In this document: positions 1-11,340 of the stretch, piece by piece | How the letters are laid out: every line of letters begins with the position of its first letter | Position numbering within the stretch: position 1 is the stretch's first letter | Assembly (NCBI RefSeq): GCF_949987515.2 | Contig: NC_082703.1 | Coordinates: 10,626,680 to 10,690,679 of the forward strand | DNA length: 64,000 nucleotides | Direction: 5' to 3' | Source of the DNA: Delphinus delphis | Lineage: Eukaryota; Chordata; Mammalia; Artiodactyla; Delphinidae | Notes under the pieces: model-generated | What the model saw: only the letters and a program-made list of their open reading frames with translations | Database searches by the model: none | Told to the model about the DNA's origin: nothing | Position numbers and translations under genes: made by a program

Positions 1-732
1 ATTCCAATGGTGTTTGCAGACTGGCCTCAATCTACCATTTTAGTGTCTTTTTTAGATATTGACTGCTGCAAACGTTATGCTTCTATCACCCGGGACACTG
101 GGAATTTGTTTGTGCTTCGAAGATTTGAAACATACTCTATCACGAACCTGCTCCGTGTTCCACCCCTTGAACCACCTACCCTCGAAGTGAATTCCTACTC
201 TGCTTCAGAATTCAGTTCTGAATTTAACAGGCTGCGTGCTCCTTTCTTTATGTGTCCACAGTACTGACTTAGGACTTTGCCACGCACATATTTTCTCTCT
301 CTCCTACTATAGGGTAAGAATTTTGAGTATGAAAACTGTGCCAGGTTTATTCTGGGGTTTGCGTGGCCCCAAAGCAGAGTCTTTGTAACGAAGCATATAT
401 TTAATATAATGTTTGCTGAACAAATGAATGGCTGAATGAGTTGGAGGGTAAATAATCAGAGAATAGATAGAGTGACGTAGAATATACATCCTTAAAAAAC
501 TGCTCAGAGAATTGGGCAGCCCAAGCTCTTTTGAGCCTATGACTGACCCTGTTCCCTACCTCCTCCATCAAAGGCGTGATCTAAGTCTGGAAGTGTTTCT
601 GGTTTGGCAATAAGAAAATAAGGAAGCAGAGGGACCGTGCTGATCTTCACGTAAGAAGAGAACCTATCGGTCTAGTATAATTGAGACGAGTTGCCCTAAA
701 GGAGCCAAGTTCACCCTGAAGGGGATCAGAAT
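1..732. other. Unique sequence, no gene recognised
   Basis: No repeat family, splice-bounded exon or RNA gene was recognised here. A plus-strand open frame at 7-267 has no domain, no flanking splice sites and an ordinary composition, so I treat it as chance. Confidence 0.5.
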
Positions 733-1190
733 AGAGATACCTTGTTCTATTGTGCTTTGCTTTGCTGCACTTCGCAGATACTGAATTTTTTTATTTTTTA
801 TTTTTTTTACAAATTGAAGGTTTGTGGCAACTGGCGCAGGAAGCAAGTCTCTTGGCGCCATTGTCCCAACAGCATTTGCTCACTTCGTGTCTCTCTGTCA
901 CATTTTGGTGATTCTCAGTGCTTCCAACTTTCACTGTTAATTGTGTTTGCTATGGTGATCTGTGATCAGTGATCTTTGATGTTACTGTTGTGATTGTTTC
1001 GGCATTTTTTAGCAATAACATATTTTTAAACGAAGGTAGGTATTTTGGGGGGGGCATAATGCTACTGCACACTTAATAGACGGCAGTATAGTGTAAACTT
1101 AACTTTTACGTGCACTTGGAAACCAAAAACTTTGTGACTAGCTTTATGGTGATAGGTCTGGAACTGAACCCACAACATCTCCAAGGTGTG
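733..1190 (+). mobile_element. Tigger1-like (Tc1/mariner superfamily) non-autonomous DNA transposon fossil
   Basis: The left end resembles the Tigger terminal repeat ('ataccttgttctattg'). The body carries the familiar 'acaaattgaaggtttgtggc' and 'gtgatctgtgatcagtgatc' phrases. The right end has the inverted-terminal version ('caacatctccaaggt'). At about 0.46 kb it lacks a transposase frame, so it is an internally deleted passenger copy. It is old, with many substitutions and no potential for mobility. The right edge runs directly into the LTR that starts near 1187. Family assignment is from memory of the consensus. Confidence 0.8.
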
Positions 1191-1730
1191 TCCATATGCC
1201 ACCCCTAAATATGCCGATTTGACGTAAGGATTCTTTTGAGCTGACCATAATCGGGAATCAACAGATGTGGGAGGAATCCTCTGCCCTCCCCCTTATCTGC
1301 CTGAAAGTAGGGTGTAAGTTTCCCTTTGAGGAAGGTGCTTCCTATCACCAAACCCCACTGCCTCCATACCAGGAAGAAAAAGTGACTCTTATCATCAAAG
1401 ATGGAGAGTAAATACCAAGACGAGCTTGCATAAATGGATATTACCCAAAATAGCCCTTATCTTCTGTTAGTTTCCCCCATATCTTACCTAGCCACTTCCC
1501 CATGATTTATTATCCCTTGCGGTCCAAATGCTCTCTCCTTTGTTAAGAAGGGTCTATAAGCCCCAAGTCTAACCACTTTTCTGAGTTTTTCTTGTCTGTG
1601 AACTCCTATGCACATAAATATTAATAAGAACTGTGTGCTTTTTCTCCTGTTAATCTCTTTGGTTATTTTACTATGCAGGCCCCCATAAACTGAACCTAAG
1701 AGGGTAGAGGAAAATTTTTTTCCTCTCCAA
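1187..1730 (+). mobile_element. Solo LTR of an endogenous retrovirus, class I (gammaretrovirus-like) type
   Basis: This is an LTR-like block of about 540 bp beginning with TG next to the Tigger fossil. A TATA-like 'tataag' lies at 1555-1560, and a degenerate polyadenylation signal 'aataag' at 1623-1628 is followed by a T-rich and GT-rich tail. The distal 'agggtagaggaaaatttttt' motif is characteristic of the 3' part of artiodactyl class-I LTRs. No gag, pol or env frame, primer-binding site or second LTR is present nearby, so it looks like a solo LTR left by recombination. The minus-strand open frame at 1484-1894 is antisense to it and not a gene. Edges are approximate because the terminal CA is degraded. 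Confidence 0.7.
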
Positions 1731-2089
1731 CTGCTCTTTTGCATAGTCCTCCATCCCCAGATTAATAACGTACATCTATTAGTTCGCTGGTCAGCTGTGC
1801 GTATAGCTTGTGATGGGAACCAGAGCTTGATGTGAATCAAGGTCAACTGTATGTTACTAGAAGCTGCCTGGACTTGGATCTTCACGGTCTCCAAACCTTC
1901 AAACCACTAGTAGCAACAGGGTAACCTAGGGTTAAGAAACCATAATTACATTCAATTTTAATTCTCCAGTATTTTAATGTTATTTTAGATTTTAGATATT
2001 TCTGTTAAATTCCTTATGATAAGACTCACAAATCAATTAGAAATATTAAAAATCATATCTGGGTTTCTGGTTGTGAAAACACGGCATTG
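1731..2089. other. Unique AT-rich sequence
   Basis: Nothing beyond A/T-rich single-copy-looking sequence was seen between the LTR and the MIR. Confidence 0.4.
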
Positions 2090-2261
2090 GAAGCACAAGA
2101 CATGGAACCAAGATTCCATTCTTAATTCTGATTCGATAGCTGTGTGATTCTGGGAAACGTCCTAAAAGTCTCTGAACTTATTTCTTTTGCATAAACGGGG
2201 AATAAGAATTTGTATCTGCTTTACCTATGTTACAAAATTACAGTAAGGATCAAATGAGATG
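2090..2261 (+). repeat. MIR SINE fossil
   Basis: It contains diverged core-SINE phrases: 'agctgtgtgattctggg' at about 2139, and the 'aaacggggaataagaatt' plus 'atcaaatgag' part that normally follows 'cctcatctgtaaaatggg'. This order fits the plus orientation. It is heavily diverged, as expected for a pan-mammalian element. Confidence 0.6.
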
Positions 2262-2380
2262 TCAGCATGTATTACTAGTCAAGTACTAGTAATACTTGAC
2301 TAGTAATACTTGACAAGTATTGTAAGTATTGTAAGTATGACAAGTATTGTCAAGTATTGTAATACTTGACAATTACAATA
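2262..2380. repeat. Imperfect direct and inverted repeats of an 'aatacttgac/gtcaagtatt' unit with a hairpin
   Basis: The word 'agtaatacttgac' and its reverse complement recur several times within about 120 bp. At 2347-2372 two 12-nt arms (ttgtcaagtatt / aatacttgacaa) are perfect complements around a 2-nt spacer. The array is low-complexity and was probably built by local slippage and inversion. No gene or protein-binding role is evident. Confidence 0.8.
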
Positions 2381-5300
2381 GTAATTAGTTTTCAGCATGG
2401 AGAGGAAAGATTCTAGGCTTGCTGAGTCTTTTCCAAGCTTACTGAATTTAACTTGAGAATTAAAATAATAATAATAATGCAAGTGGGTCCTAATATGCAT
2501 GATCAAACATAAAAATAGACTGAGAAGAATTCAAATGAGGGGCAAACCCCAGCTGAGCCCATGTACTTTGGTCAACCATCTCGCCACATACACATCCTTT
2601 CTAATCTTAGATGAAAATCTCCTCAGCAATTTCTGAAGTGTTCAAGGTGGGCTATCTATGGTGGGCTAATCATATAAAAGTCAGCTCAGACAGAATAACA
2701 AAGCAATTGCTTTGCTAACATCTTGTACTTCGCTAAGGGAAGAGCTGGAACAATAGGAGCCTGTCAAGAAATTTGACACTGTGTCTGGGAATTTTTGCTA
2801 AAATCTTCAGGGCTTTTGTGACAAAGCTAAACAACCGTAGTGGAGGATTTCATTCCCCTATTACCTAGGACTATTTGTCCAGCTTAATATCGTATATTTT
2901 ACTAAAACTCCTGGAGGAATCTTTTTCAATTGTTACGAAGCTACTGCCTTCAGCCAGACCACTGCAGAGAGGTGATTCTGTTCAGAAATAACTGGCCAGA
3001 TGCCGCTCACCGAAAAGCCTTATTTGACAGGTCAAAGAAAGTCATCTGAGAAAAGGACAGATTGGCCCGTGAGGATGCCTTTTGCCTGTGCTGCTGTGAA
3101 AATACAGAACCCCTTGTCACGATCAGCTATAATTATAAGTATCACCCATTGACTCGGTTTCAGTGTTGAAGCAAAGAACCAAAGGGAAACAAATCAGAAC
3201 CACAGAAGCAATGGGAAATTTTGCATTTTCTTCTGTACTGTTTCCTACCCTGACTTTGTCTAGGTTTACAACTCCTAAGGAGTATTTTACATATCGGCAA
3301 ACCATTCCCCTGGCTAAGAACTATGTATATGCAGGACCGGAAGTGCATACTTTGTAATTTTACACATATTATATTTGAAGGTTTGGAAACAAAATTTACC
3401 ACTAAGGACAATGAGACTTGAGGTACAGGCACATAGAAGAGCTAAAAATTATACAAAAATTGCCCAGGGTAAAAAAACAGTCTGAGTAAACCGGGATACT
3501 GGTTTTTCTAAGCTCTTACTTTCAATAAAATCTGTATTTTTCTAGTTTTATTTTTATTTTATTTTTTGTTGTTTGTCTCCATCTTAGCTTTGATACATGG
3601 CCACTATAACAAATTCTTTTTGTCAATTTAGTGATTTGGGCTTTATATCATGGCTGATTGCTATATAATCGATCAAGTGAACCGAGTAACTCCTGATCTC
3701 CTCCCGCACAGAGATGTGCTTCTTTTTGTCCAGTTCATCTAGACGGGATTTTTAAAATATTAACAAATGTATCACTTTGGCTCTGTTTTGAGACACAATT
3801 CTGTTCTGAGGTACAATTATATTATGAGGTTTAAAGAGCAGGTTAAAATAGAATGCATAATATGAAAAATTATTGTGAACTTGAATACATATGGAAGAAA
3901 TACACCAAAATAGTAAAAATATTAAGAATGATCTTCTTTAAGGGGAGCAATTACGGGTTCACGATAGTCCCTGGTAGCTTCAAAATGATCTGTAATAACA
4001 TATATTACTTTTATCATCAGAAAAAGAGATTCATTTTACAAGGGAAGCTTATAAATAAGCTTTTTTAAAGTGTAGGAACCCCTTTTATTCTTCTTTGAAT
4101 TCTTCACAGTGCATTTAATTGAAAAGTGTTTTATTATTGTAAAAGCCACTTGATTACAACACGGCATCTGCCACAAACAAGCAATTAAAAAAATTATTAC
4201 AAAGTGAGGTGACTGCTTATCAACAACCAAAATAAAACCGTCCCTGCATTTTCCCTTTCATTATTCTATCATTTCCTTGCAAACACCTTTAAAAGTTCTT
4301 TTAATACAACGATGGATTTTACAACCATAGAATCTCAGGATTAGAAGGGACCTTCAACATCATCTATTTCAACATCACCTGGAATTATCTAACTGAAAAT
4401 GGAACTCCTCCAACAGTGGGGATTTCATTCTCTTTCCAGCGAGTTCATCCTTGTATCTTCAGCAAGGTTAACAGCAAAACTGGCTGATCTATTTGTATTT
4501 ATTAAACGATTATTTTCCCCACAGAGAATAAAGATGTCTGAAACGGATTTTAGTTTTTTAGTAACAATTTGCTCCACTATACCAAACTAGCTGAGGAATG
4601 CCAAATACCACGTGGAAGATTGCAATTTCGAATGAAGCATTTACAAGGATGTAATTGTGTCTCTTTGAAAGGCATGACCCTTCTATTCCACTTGCTTTTT
4701 CAACCAGTGTCTCAGAAGATGTAATCCCCCATTCCAAAGTCACAAAATCACTTCTCTTATTAAACTTAAGCAAAGGAGAAATAACTCAGCTATAAGTATA
4801 AAGGTAGCTGCTCCTGGCCGCTCCTTCAGAGTTCATTATTTTCTGAGATGGGAAATGGGAGGCAGAGGGAGCATCGCCCAGTGAGTGGTCTGTTAAGCAG
4901 AGCTAATCCAGATCCTGTTTTCACTTCTCTGTGGGTCTCAGGACCTTTCATGGAGCTTCTTAGTTCAGTTATTCTAATGGGTTGAGAGGCACTAGTCCGA
5001 TGTCTTACGAGATTTTTAGAGCATGATTAACAAGAAAAGAGGCTCTGGTTCACAATAAAAATCTGAAGCTTCCCCACCCCTGCAGATACCTAATTTAACA
5101 CACAGAAGGACTCTTAATTACCTCCATTTGGGTAGAGGTAATGTTGCCACTGGAAATCACTTGTGGCAGAGTTTGTTTTTAAATGAAACAGCAAGCAGAG
5201 GTCTCTAGGATCTACCTTGGATGGAAAAGCTCTGTTTTAATGAGAACTCTGTCTCCACCTTACTATTACTACTCTTTTTTGTTGTTATGCTACCATATGT

Positions 5301-5796
5301 TTTGAGAAACACTTCCAACCCTTCTTAACATTGTTGGCTAAAAATCCAATGAACTTAAACTCTCTAACACCCCTCCTGTCTCCTGACCTCACACGCTCAA
5401 AAACTTGTTTAATGAAAACTTGTTTCAAGTAACAACTGCCTAGACAGGGACAAACAGCTGTAAGAAACTAGGACCGTGAGAGTACAAAGCATCCTAAAGG
5501 TTGCAAATAAATGAAAATACGGGGGTGAATCACATGTGAGAACATGGGGACAGAAAGCAAGAGCCATTTAAAGTATTTCTTGGTTTCATGCACTTTCTTT
5601 TCACCATAGAAGTCCTCATATTTTAGAGTTTATTTTCTTCAAAAATAAGAGATTTGCCCTGAGATCTTTAAGGATGTTTGGCCATAGCGAAAGATCAATC
5701 AAGCCTTTGGTGTGTTTCATGGGCTAAGCTAAGTGCTACAACTCAGCTCTGGGGTGTGTTGGTGGAGATTTTGTATGTGGATGTGTGCTTTCTCAT
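2381..5796. other. Mostly unique sequence, no gene recognised
   Basis: There are T-rich stretches near 3540-3570 and a 70-bp patch at 4327-4385 ('agaatctcaggattagaagg') resembling a common ancient mammalian repeat. Several 60-90 codon open frames (for example on both strands at 3123-3432) overlap each other and lack splice signals or recognisable protein features, so none is called. Confidence 0.45.
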
Positions 5797-5823
5797 AGAA
5801 AGAAAGAAAGAAAGAAAGAAAGA
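5797..5823. repeat. (GAAA)n microsatellite
   Basis: There are about six to seven uninterrupted GAAA units. The tract lies just upstream of a truncated L1 end. Confidence 0.95.
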
Positions 5824-5848
5824 GTATAAAACAAAAAGTAGAAGCAAA

Positions 5849-6059
5849 GGACCTACTGTATAGCACAGGGAACTCTACTTTATATTCTGTAATAACCTAC
5901 ATGGGAAAAGAATCTGAAAAAGAATGGTCATATATATATATTATAATATATATATTTTATATATATATATATATAACTGATTCACTTTGCTGTACACCTG
6001 AAACTAACACAGCATTGTAAGTCAACTACACTCCAATAAAAATTAAAAAAAAAAAAAAG
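5849..6059 (+). mobile_element. 5'-truncated LINE-1, 3' UTR only, with target-site duplication
   Basis: About 210 bp of cetartiodactyl L1 3' UTR: 'cctactgtatagcacaggga', an internal AT dinucleotide expansion at about 5932-5975, 'ttgctgtacacctgaaacta', 'caataaaaatt' and a poly(A) tail. The 12-bp word 'agtagaagcaaa' flanks it exactly (5837-5848 and 6060-6071), which fixes the edges and shows target-primed insertion. It is non-coding. Confidence 0.9.
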
Positions 6060-6214
6060 AGTAGAAGCAAAATTCTAAGAGTATTGGTGGATGGGAAGAA
6101 AGTGAATGCAAGGCTGCAAAATCAAATGTCACACAGGTCAACTGGAAGTAAGTCTATCAGGGACTCACCCTCTTAATCCAATGCTTGGCCGAGTAACTGA
6201 CTTCCATATAACTC

Positions 6215-6305
6215 AATTCCACAGGGATCTGTTGGACGTTCTAGCATGTGCTCAACACTGGGCTAGGCCCTGATGAATCATAGAGGCAATCTGGTCCTCC
6301 AGACT
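6215..6305. repeat. Ancient interspersed repeat fragment (family not named)
   Basis: The words 'tctagcatgtgctcaacact', 'gggctaggccctgatgaatc' and 'ggcaatctggtcctccagac' match the opening of a widespread mammalian repeat ('...ctatgtgccaggcactgtgctaggc...'). The same opening appears at 25940 in this window, at the start of a much longer copy. Confidence 0.45.
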
Positions 6306-7279
6306 GTTTGGGGAGAAAATTGCTTTTTTATGTCCTGACTCAGGTTTTTATGTCTCAGCTGGATGAATTTCTCTGGTGGGTAAAATAAGTACGGGGATGG
6401 CAAAGCAAAATACAGATGTACGCCTAAAAAATAATATTATATCTTGATTCTTCTTGGTTATAAAGCACATTTGACTTGACATTTCTAATCTAGAACTGAG
6501 TCCAGTTTTCCAGCTTTTCAGAAAATAAGCTGTGGTGAAAGTTTTATAGCATAGGAGAGAGAATGCCACTTCATCCTGGTTGCAGATAATCAGAAGCAAA
6601 AACAGTGTGTATCCGTGTGACCTCATAAACCCCAGAGGACATGGCTCAGGTCCAGGAAGGTGTAGCCATAGACCAGGTACGTTAGGGTGCATCTTGCACT
6701 GTGCAAGCGGGCATCCTGGACTGATTTCCATGAACATCATATAATTCCCTGAGACATTCTTGGAGTCAGTCGAGACAGCCTTTCCCTCCAGCAGCTGTGC
6801 AGATGGCCAGGGCCTGGGGAATCCAGTCTAAACCAGACTGCCTGGGGAGCCCATCTCTAGCACATGGTATGTATCCAATAATACGGGGTTGATTGAACTG
6901 AAGGGAAGAAAAGCTTCTATTTTGTTTGCACAGAAGAACATTCTGCTCCTATCTTCCTGGCCTCAAAAGCAAATTCATCTGCTTGTTCCTTAGTCTCCTA
7001 TTATGATAATTAAGGAGTAAAACATCTTCTTCTACATGATAGGAGTGATTAGGAAATTTATTTAAATGGTGATTTTTTTACTAGCATACCAGGATAATAG
7101 ATTCAAACACTATCTCCTTGAATATATTATATCCTCTTTGTGCAATAATAAAACAAGACTGATTTTCTTGCAAATTGGTTCCTTATGGTTAGTTCCAAAG
7201 GTACTCATCTGAAAGAAACAAAGAGAAATTTCAAAGTAACCAAAATAATTGTGTTGGCATCAAATAACTGATCATAATT
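6306..7279. other. Unique sequence, no gene recognised
   Basis: A 130-codon minus-strand frame (6348-6740) shows no domain, signal peptide or splice context. Nothing else stands out. Confidence 0.4.
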
Positions 7280-7400
7280 GGTGGTCTGTATGGGTCAGAC
7301 TCTATGCTAAGTATTTTAGGGATTTTTTTTCTCCTTACCTTCCCAAGGTCTCTGTTGTTACCCCTACTATAGAAATTACTTAGGAACTACAGTAACTAAG
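7280..7400 (-). repeat. MIR fossil, antisense
   Basis: The series 'agactctatgctaagtattt ... ctccttacc ... tgttgttacccctactatag' follows the reverse complement of the MIR 3' half. It is strongly diverged. Confidence 0.5.
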
Positions 7401-8001
7401 ATTAAACAATGCCTCCCTGAGCATGAGGAAGAAAAAAAATTAGTCCCCTCAGAAAATTTGTAAACATTCATCCCTGATTTGTATTCTTCTGATACCATCC
7501 GCACAGGCATAACAAGAAGTGCTAAGGATATAAAATGGAAGATTGGGGACAGGAGGGTGAAATCACAACGGCGGTGGTGAACGGTGATGGGCAGGTAGAG
7601 ATCAGAACGAGATGGGCAAGCACTCCTCCCTCAGGACAGAATACGTGGTCGATGTTCTTTCCTTTCCATACTTGGCTTCTCTTTTTGGACGTGGGGAATA
7701 AAACAAGGAGCTGAGTGGCCAACTTTGGTAAATAAATGATAGAGTTAAACAAACCCTGTAAGCAAAAGGAGTGTTAAAATATCTCACGACAAAGGGTTTT
7801 GGTCTCTGGCGGTTCTTCAGGGGCTCGTAGGTGTCCTTGGGATATGACATCCTAATCTTTCTCTGTGTGGCCGTGAGTGTGCGGAGCGATGCTTCTGTTT
7901 GTATTTAATACAAATGATACCAACAGAATGCTTCACACCTGCAGGGACTGAGATAACATTGATCAACGATTGCCTAGTTCATGAACCACAAAGGCTGCCT
8001 C
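7401..8001. other. Unique sequence
   Basis: Two overlapping minus-strand frames (7522-7752 and 7602-7850) share the same DNA in different phases and have no supporting signals. No repeat was recognised. Confidence 0.4.
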
Positions 8002-8016
8002 AAGAATGGTCCTTCA

Positions 8017-8236
8017 GGGCTTCCCTGGTGGCGCAGTGGTTGGGAGTCCGCCTGCCGATGCAGGGGACACGGGTTCATGCCCTGGTCCGGGAAGATCCCA
8101 CGTGCCGCGGAGTGGCTGGGCCCGTGAGCCATGGCCGCTGAGCCTGTGCGTCCGGAGCCTGTGCTCCGCAACGGGAGAGGCCAAAACAATGAGAGGCCCG
8201 CGTACCGCAAAAAATAAAAAAATAAAAAAATAAAAA
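8017..8236 (+). mobile_element. Young cetacean CHR-type tRNA-derived SINE with exact target-site duplication
   Basis: The tRNA-derived head 'gggcttccctggtggcgcag' is followed by A- and B-box-like promoter segments ('tggttgggagtccgcctg', 'gggttcatgccc'). Next come the GC-rich body ('gccgcggagtggctgggccc') and an A-rich tail with TAAA units. The 15-bp word 'aagaatggtccttca' lies immediately before (8002-8016) and after (8237-8251), so the insertion is complete and recent. RNA polymerase III promoter function is known for the family and not tested here. Open frames crossing it, such as 7974-8360 on the minus strand, are SINE translation products and not genes. Confidence 0.95.
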
Positions 8237-8285
8237 AAGAATGGTCCTTCAAGTCATCATGCCCTAGTACCTGCTCCTCCCACGG

Positions 8286-8470
8286 AACAGCAATTCTCAA
8301 ACTTGAGTGCCCAGCAGAATCACCCGGAAGGCTTGTTAAAAAAAACAAGCTGGCCCACACCCCCCAGCTTCTGATTCAGTAAGCTTGTGGTGGGGCCTCA
8401 AGAATTTGCATTTCTAACAAGTTCCCCAGGTGATGCTGATAACTGCTGGCCCCGGGTCTACACTTGAGAA
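8286..8470 (+). mobile_element. MER5A-like hAT (Charlie) non-autonomous DNA transposon fossil
   Basis: It contains the hallmark order 'caattctcaaacttgagtg', 'cagaatcaccc', 'cttctgattcagtaag', 'ggggcctcaagaatttgcat', 'aacaagttccccaggtgatg' and a terminal 'acacttgagaac'. The near-180-bp length fits MER5A. It has no coding capacity. Confidence 0.85.
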
Positions 8471-10837
8471 CGCTCCCCATAGGCACATGCAATTTAAATG
8501 TTAGAACATCCAAAGTCACAAATTAACAAAGAAGAATCAAGGGAGGCAGAGAAGTCTTTCAGTCGGGCTCCAAATACAGTTTTTTTGGAAGAGTCTTGAA
8601 ATATTAATCTTGTAAATATTAAAGTGGTGGTGATGACAACATTTTGGATGAGCCAAAGGTTGTCTGTAGTTTCCACTGACATAATATTTGCCAACTATTG
8701 TTTTTTTTTTCCCCAACTATTGTTAAATGAAAGCCTTTTACTGACATTTGGACAACTCTTATGAGTTATTAATTTAAATATTTAAATTAGTTACTATTAG
8801 TTACTACCTTTGATTATCTGCAGCCTTAGGATCAACACAGTCTTGGTCCTTCCCCAGGACGGCGGCTGGAATGGCCCTTAAAAAAAGTCTACCTGTGATC
8901 CCGGCCCTGGGCTGGTGCCTGCCATTACTTTCAACATTGAAGTGTCATTGTCACCCAGGTGCTACAGATTTCTGTGCCATCTGAGGCTCCTCCCCTCCAC
9001 CCATTTTCTTTCCATGTCTGCCTCCTTCCATAGATCATAGTTAAGAGAGCATTACCGAAAAACTCAGGGGACCTGTCAGCCATTTCCTTGGGGTGCTCCC
9101 CAAAGGGTCAGAGGTACTGTGATCTGTCTCTTCAAGGGCCTCTCATTTGCTCCTACATTTCATTTCCTAGGTTACGATTACAATTCCAAGAGAAAGATTA
9201 CTTTCACATTCCCAGTCTTCCATGAATTCCCCTGATTTTGCTTTGACAATGCACTTGCTCAAGCAGGACTTCTAGGCAATAGACACTGCTACAGATTTTG
9301 CCGTGAAATTGAATTCTTTATTATTTAGTCATGTTCATAGGGGGTGCTGAAATAAATGAAAACCAAATTAATCATGCTGTATGTTCTGAAACAGGACTTT
9401 AAAAAATGGGGCAAAATATATCTTCCAAGGATCACAGAGTTTCGCGATACCGAAACATGAAACAAGAGAGCTTGAATTTTAGAAATCGTCCCTCTATTAT
9501 CTCGTTTCCACCTTCCTTCAATTATAAGAGTGAAAAGTAAGATGAAAGCAATGAAATCAGAGTGGCTGATTGAAACTGTTCATCCCAAAATATTTGGGGG
9601 AAATAATAGAAGACTCCACCAGCCCTACTAGAAACGGGGTCTGGGATTAAAACAAAAAAATCAGGACACAATAGAGAGGAAAACGCTGCAAGTTAATTAG
9701 TCAGCAGGATACTTTTCATTTGGGGGTAGACTGTGGTGCTGTAAGAAACCATGGGTCTCTAGAAAGATCCCCTCTAATGGGGCCCAACAATTAGAATCAT
9801 GAGCCGCCTTTGTAGCCTGTTACACAACCTCATGCCTTTAAAATAGATCTGTCAGGAATGACTGAAGGCGGCATGCAGTTGACCTCCCTCTACAACCATC
9901 TGCTGAGTATTCTTAGTTCTGACTCCAGTTGAAAGGGATCCGTAACGAGCTTCCTGAGTAGACCTCCCCCAGCCCTTTAAAAATCCTTTAGACTCTAGTG
10001 TTTAGAGAAATGCTTCTGATCCACAGAAACCAGACTGTGCTCCTCGACAGATGCTGCACGCCTGGGTTTTCAGGGTTCAGTGGCACCAAATGCTCCACAG
10101 GAGAGTCTGGACTCCAGGGGACAGGACTATAGGCAGGGGGAATCCAAGGATGAAATGGCGCACACTTCGTTTGTTCAGGGATTTCTAAGCTCTCATTTGG
10201 CTCTTATCTCTGGAATGGCAGACGACAAAGACATCCACTAAGACTCCTAGAATCAAATACTTAACTTGGGAAGGGAAATTAGGGGATTGGATGGGACCAG
10301 AAGAAAGTAAGTACAAAACTTACAGCAAGTACAATACCAGTCTCCAAAAATCTGTCTTTTCGGATCAGCTTCTCTCTGAGCTAAACATCAGAAGTCCAAG
10401 GAGTAAAAGTTACATTCTGTGTCCCTTGCACCCTGGTCGAGTGGAAACTGAGCTATAGGCTGGGTTGAAGTTGCCCCTTCAGTCTCACCTCGTCCATGCC
10501 TTCAGTGGCAGGTCTGGGGCAGTACCACAACTTTCAGTCAAAGCTGATTTTTACTCCTTTTTTTTTCCAAGTTAAAAAAAAAATTAGAATCCAGTAGCTG
10601 GCTGGGGACATACACATAATGTTCTACATGTTATTATTGGCAAGAGTAGAAACTCCAAAATTTAAGACATGAGATTTTGCTTTGCCTATTAGGTTCATTT
10701 GACAAAAACGTACTCTAAATGTTTTTTAATAAAAAATGACTTTTTCATTCGCTCCAAATTATTTAGTCATTTCCTCATGAATGTGTATCAGGCACCTGCT
10801 ATCTACTAGATCTAGGAAAAAAGGCAAATAAGCACCG
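8471..10837. other. Unique sequence, no gene recognised
   Basis: This block of 2.4 kb has no recognised repeat and no convincing exon. A donor-like 'ctcacctc' on the minus strand near 10485-10492 has no acceptor or open frame behind it. Poly-pyrimidine and A-rich short runs occur near 8700 and 10558-10580. Confidence 0.4.
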
Positions 10838-11162
10838 TGGATGGACCTAGAGATGATCATACTAAGTGAAGTAAGTCAGACAGAGAAAGACAAATATCCG
10901 ACGATATCACTTCTATGTGGAATCTAAAAAAGTGACACAAATGAACTTATTTACAAAACAGAAACAGACTCACAGACATAGTAAACAAACTTATGGTTAC
11001 CCAAGGGGAAGGGGGGACATAAATTCGGAGTTTGGGATTAACAGATACACACTACTATGTATAAAACAGATACACAACAAGGACCTACTGTATGTATATA
11101 TATATAACTGGATCACTTTGCTGTACACCTGAAACATTGTAAATCAACTAGACTTCAACTAA
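10838..11162 (+). mobile_element. 5'-truncated LINE-1 3' end
   Basis: It starts in the last codons of L1 ORF2 ('gatggacctagagatgatca', 'agtgaagtaagtcaga') and runs through the 3' UTR to 'ttgctgtacacctgaaacat' and 'caactagacttcaact'. It is diverged, lacks an obvious duplication at the edges, and encodes nothing. The 60738 copy begins at almost the same L1 position. Confidence 0.85.
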
Positions 11163-11259
11163 AAATATTCTATATCCAAAAATAAGACAAATGGCAGTTC
11201 ATAAGTCTCTAGCAGGGCAAAGACAAAACAATATAAGGCACAGGTATGCTACGATGAGG

Positions 11260-11291
11260 CATATATAAATATAAATAAAAATAAATAAATA

Positions 11292-11336
<45 letters not shown>

Positions 11337-11340
11337 GGAG
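11260..11340. repeat. Compound (TAAA)n-(TA)n-(GA)n microsatellite
   Basis: Successive pure tracts of ATAAATAA, then TA, then AG units end at 'ggagc'. This is a composite simple repeat likely to be length-variable between individuals. Confidence 0.95.

Noticed and set aside
1484..1894. 136-codon minus-strand open frame
   Set aside because: It is antisense to the retroviral-type LTR and has no domain or splice support.
7974..8360. 128-codon minus-strand open frame and its plus-strand counterparts
   Set aside because: They lie across a CHR-type SINE. Near-identical peptides recur at 13760-14078, 29493-29913, 48174-48650 and 53802-54369, which marks them as repeat translations.
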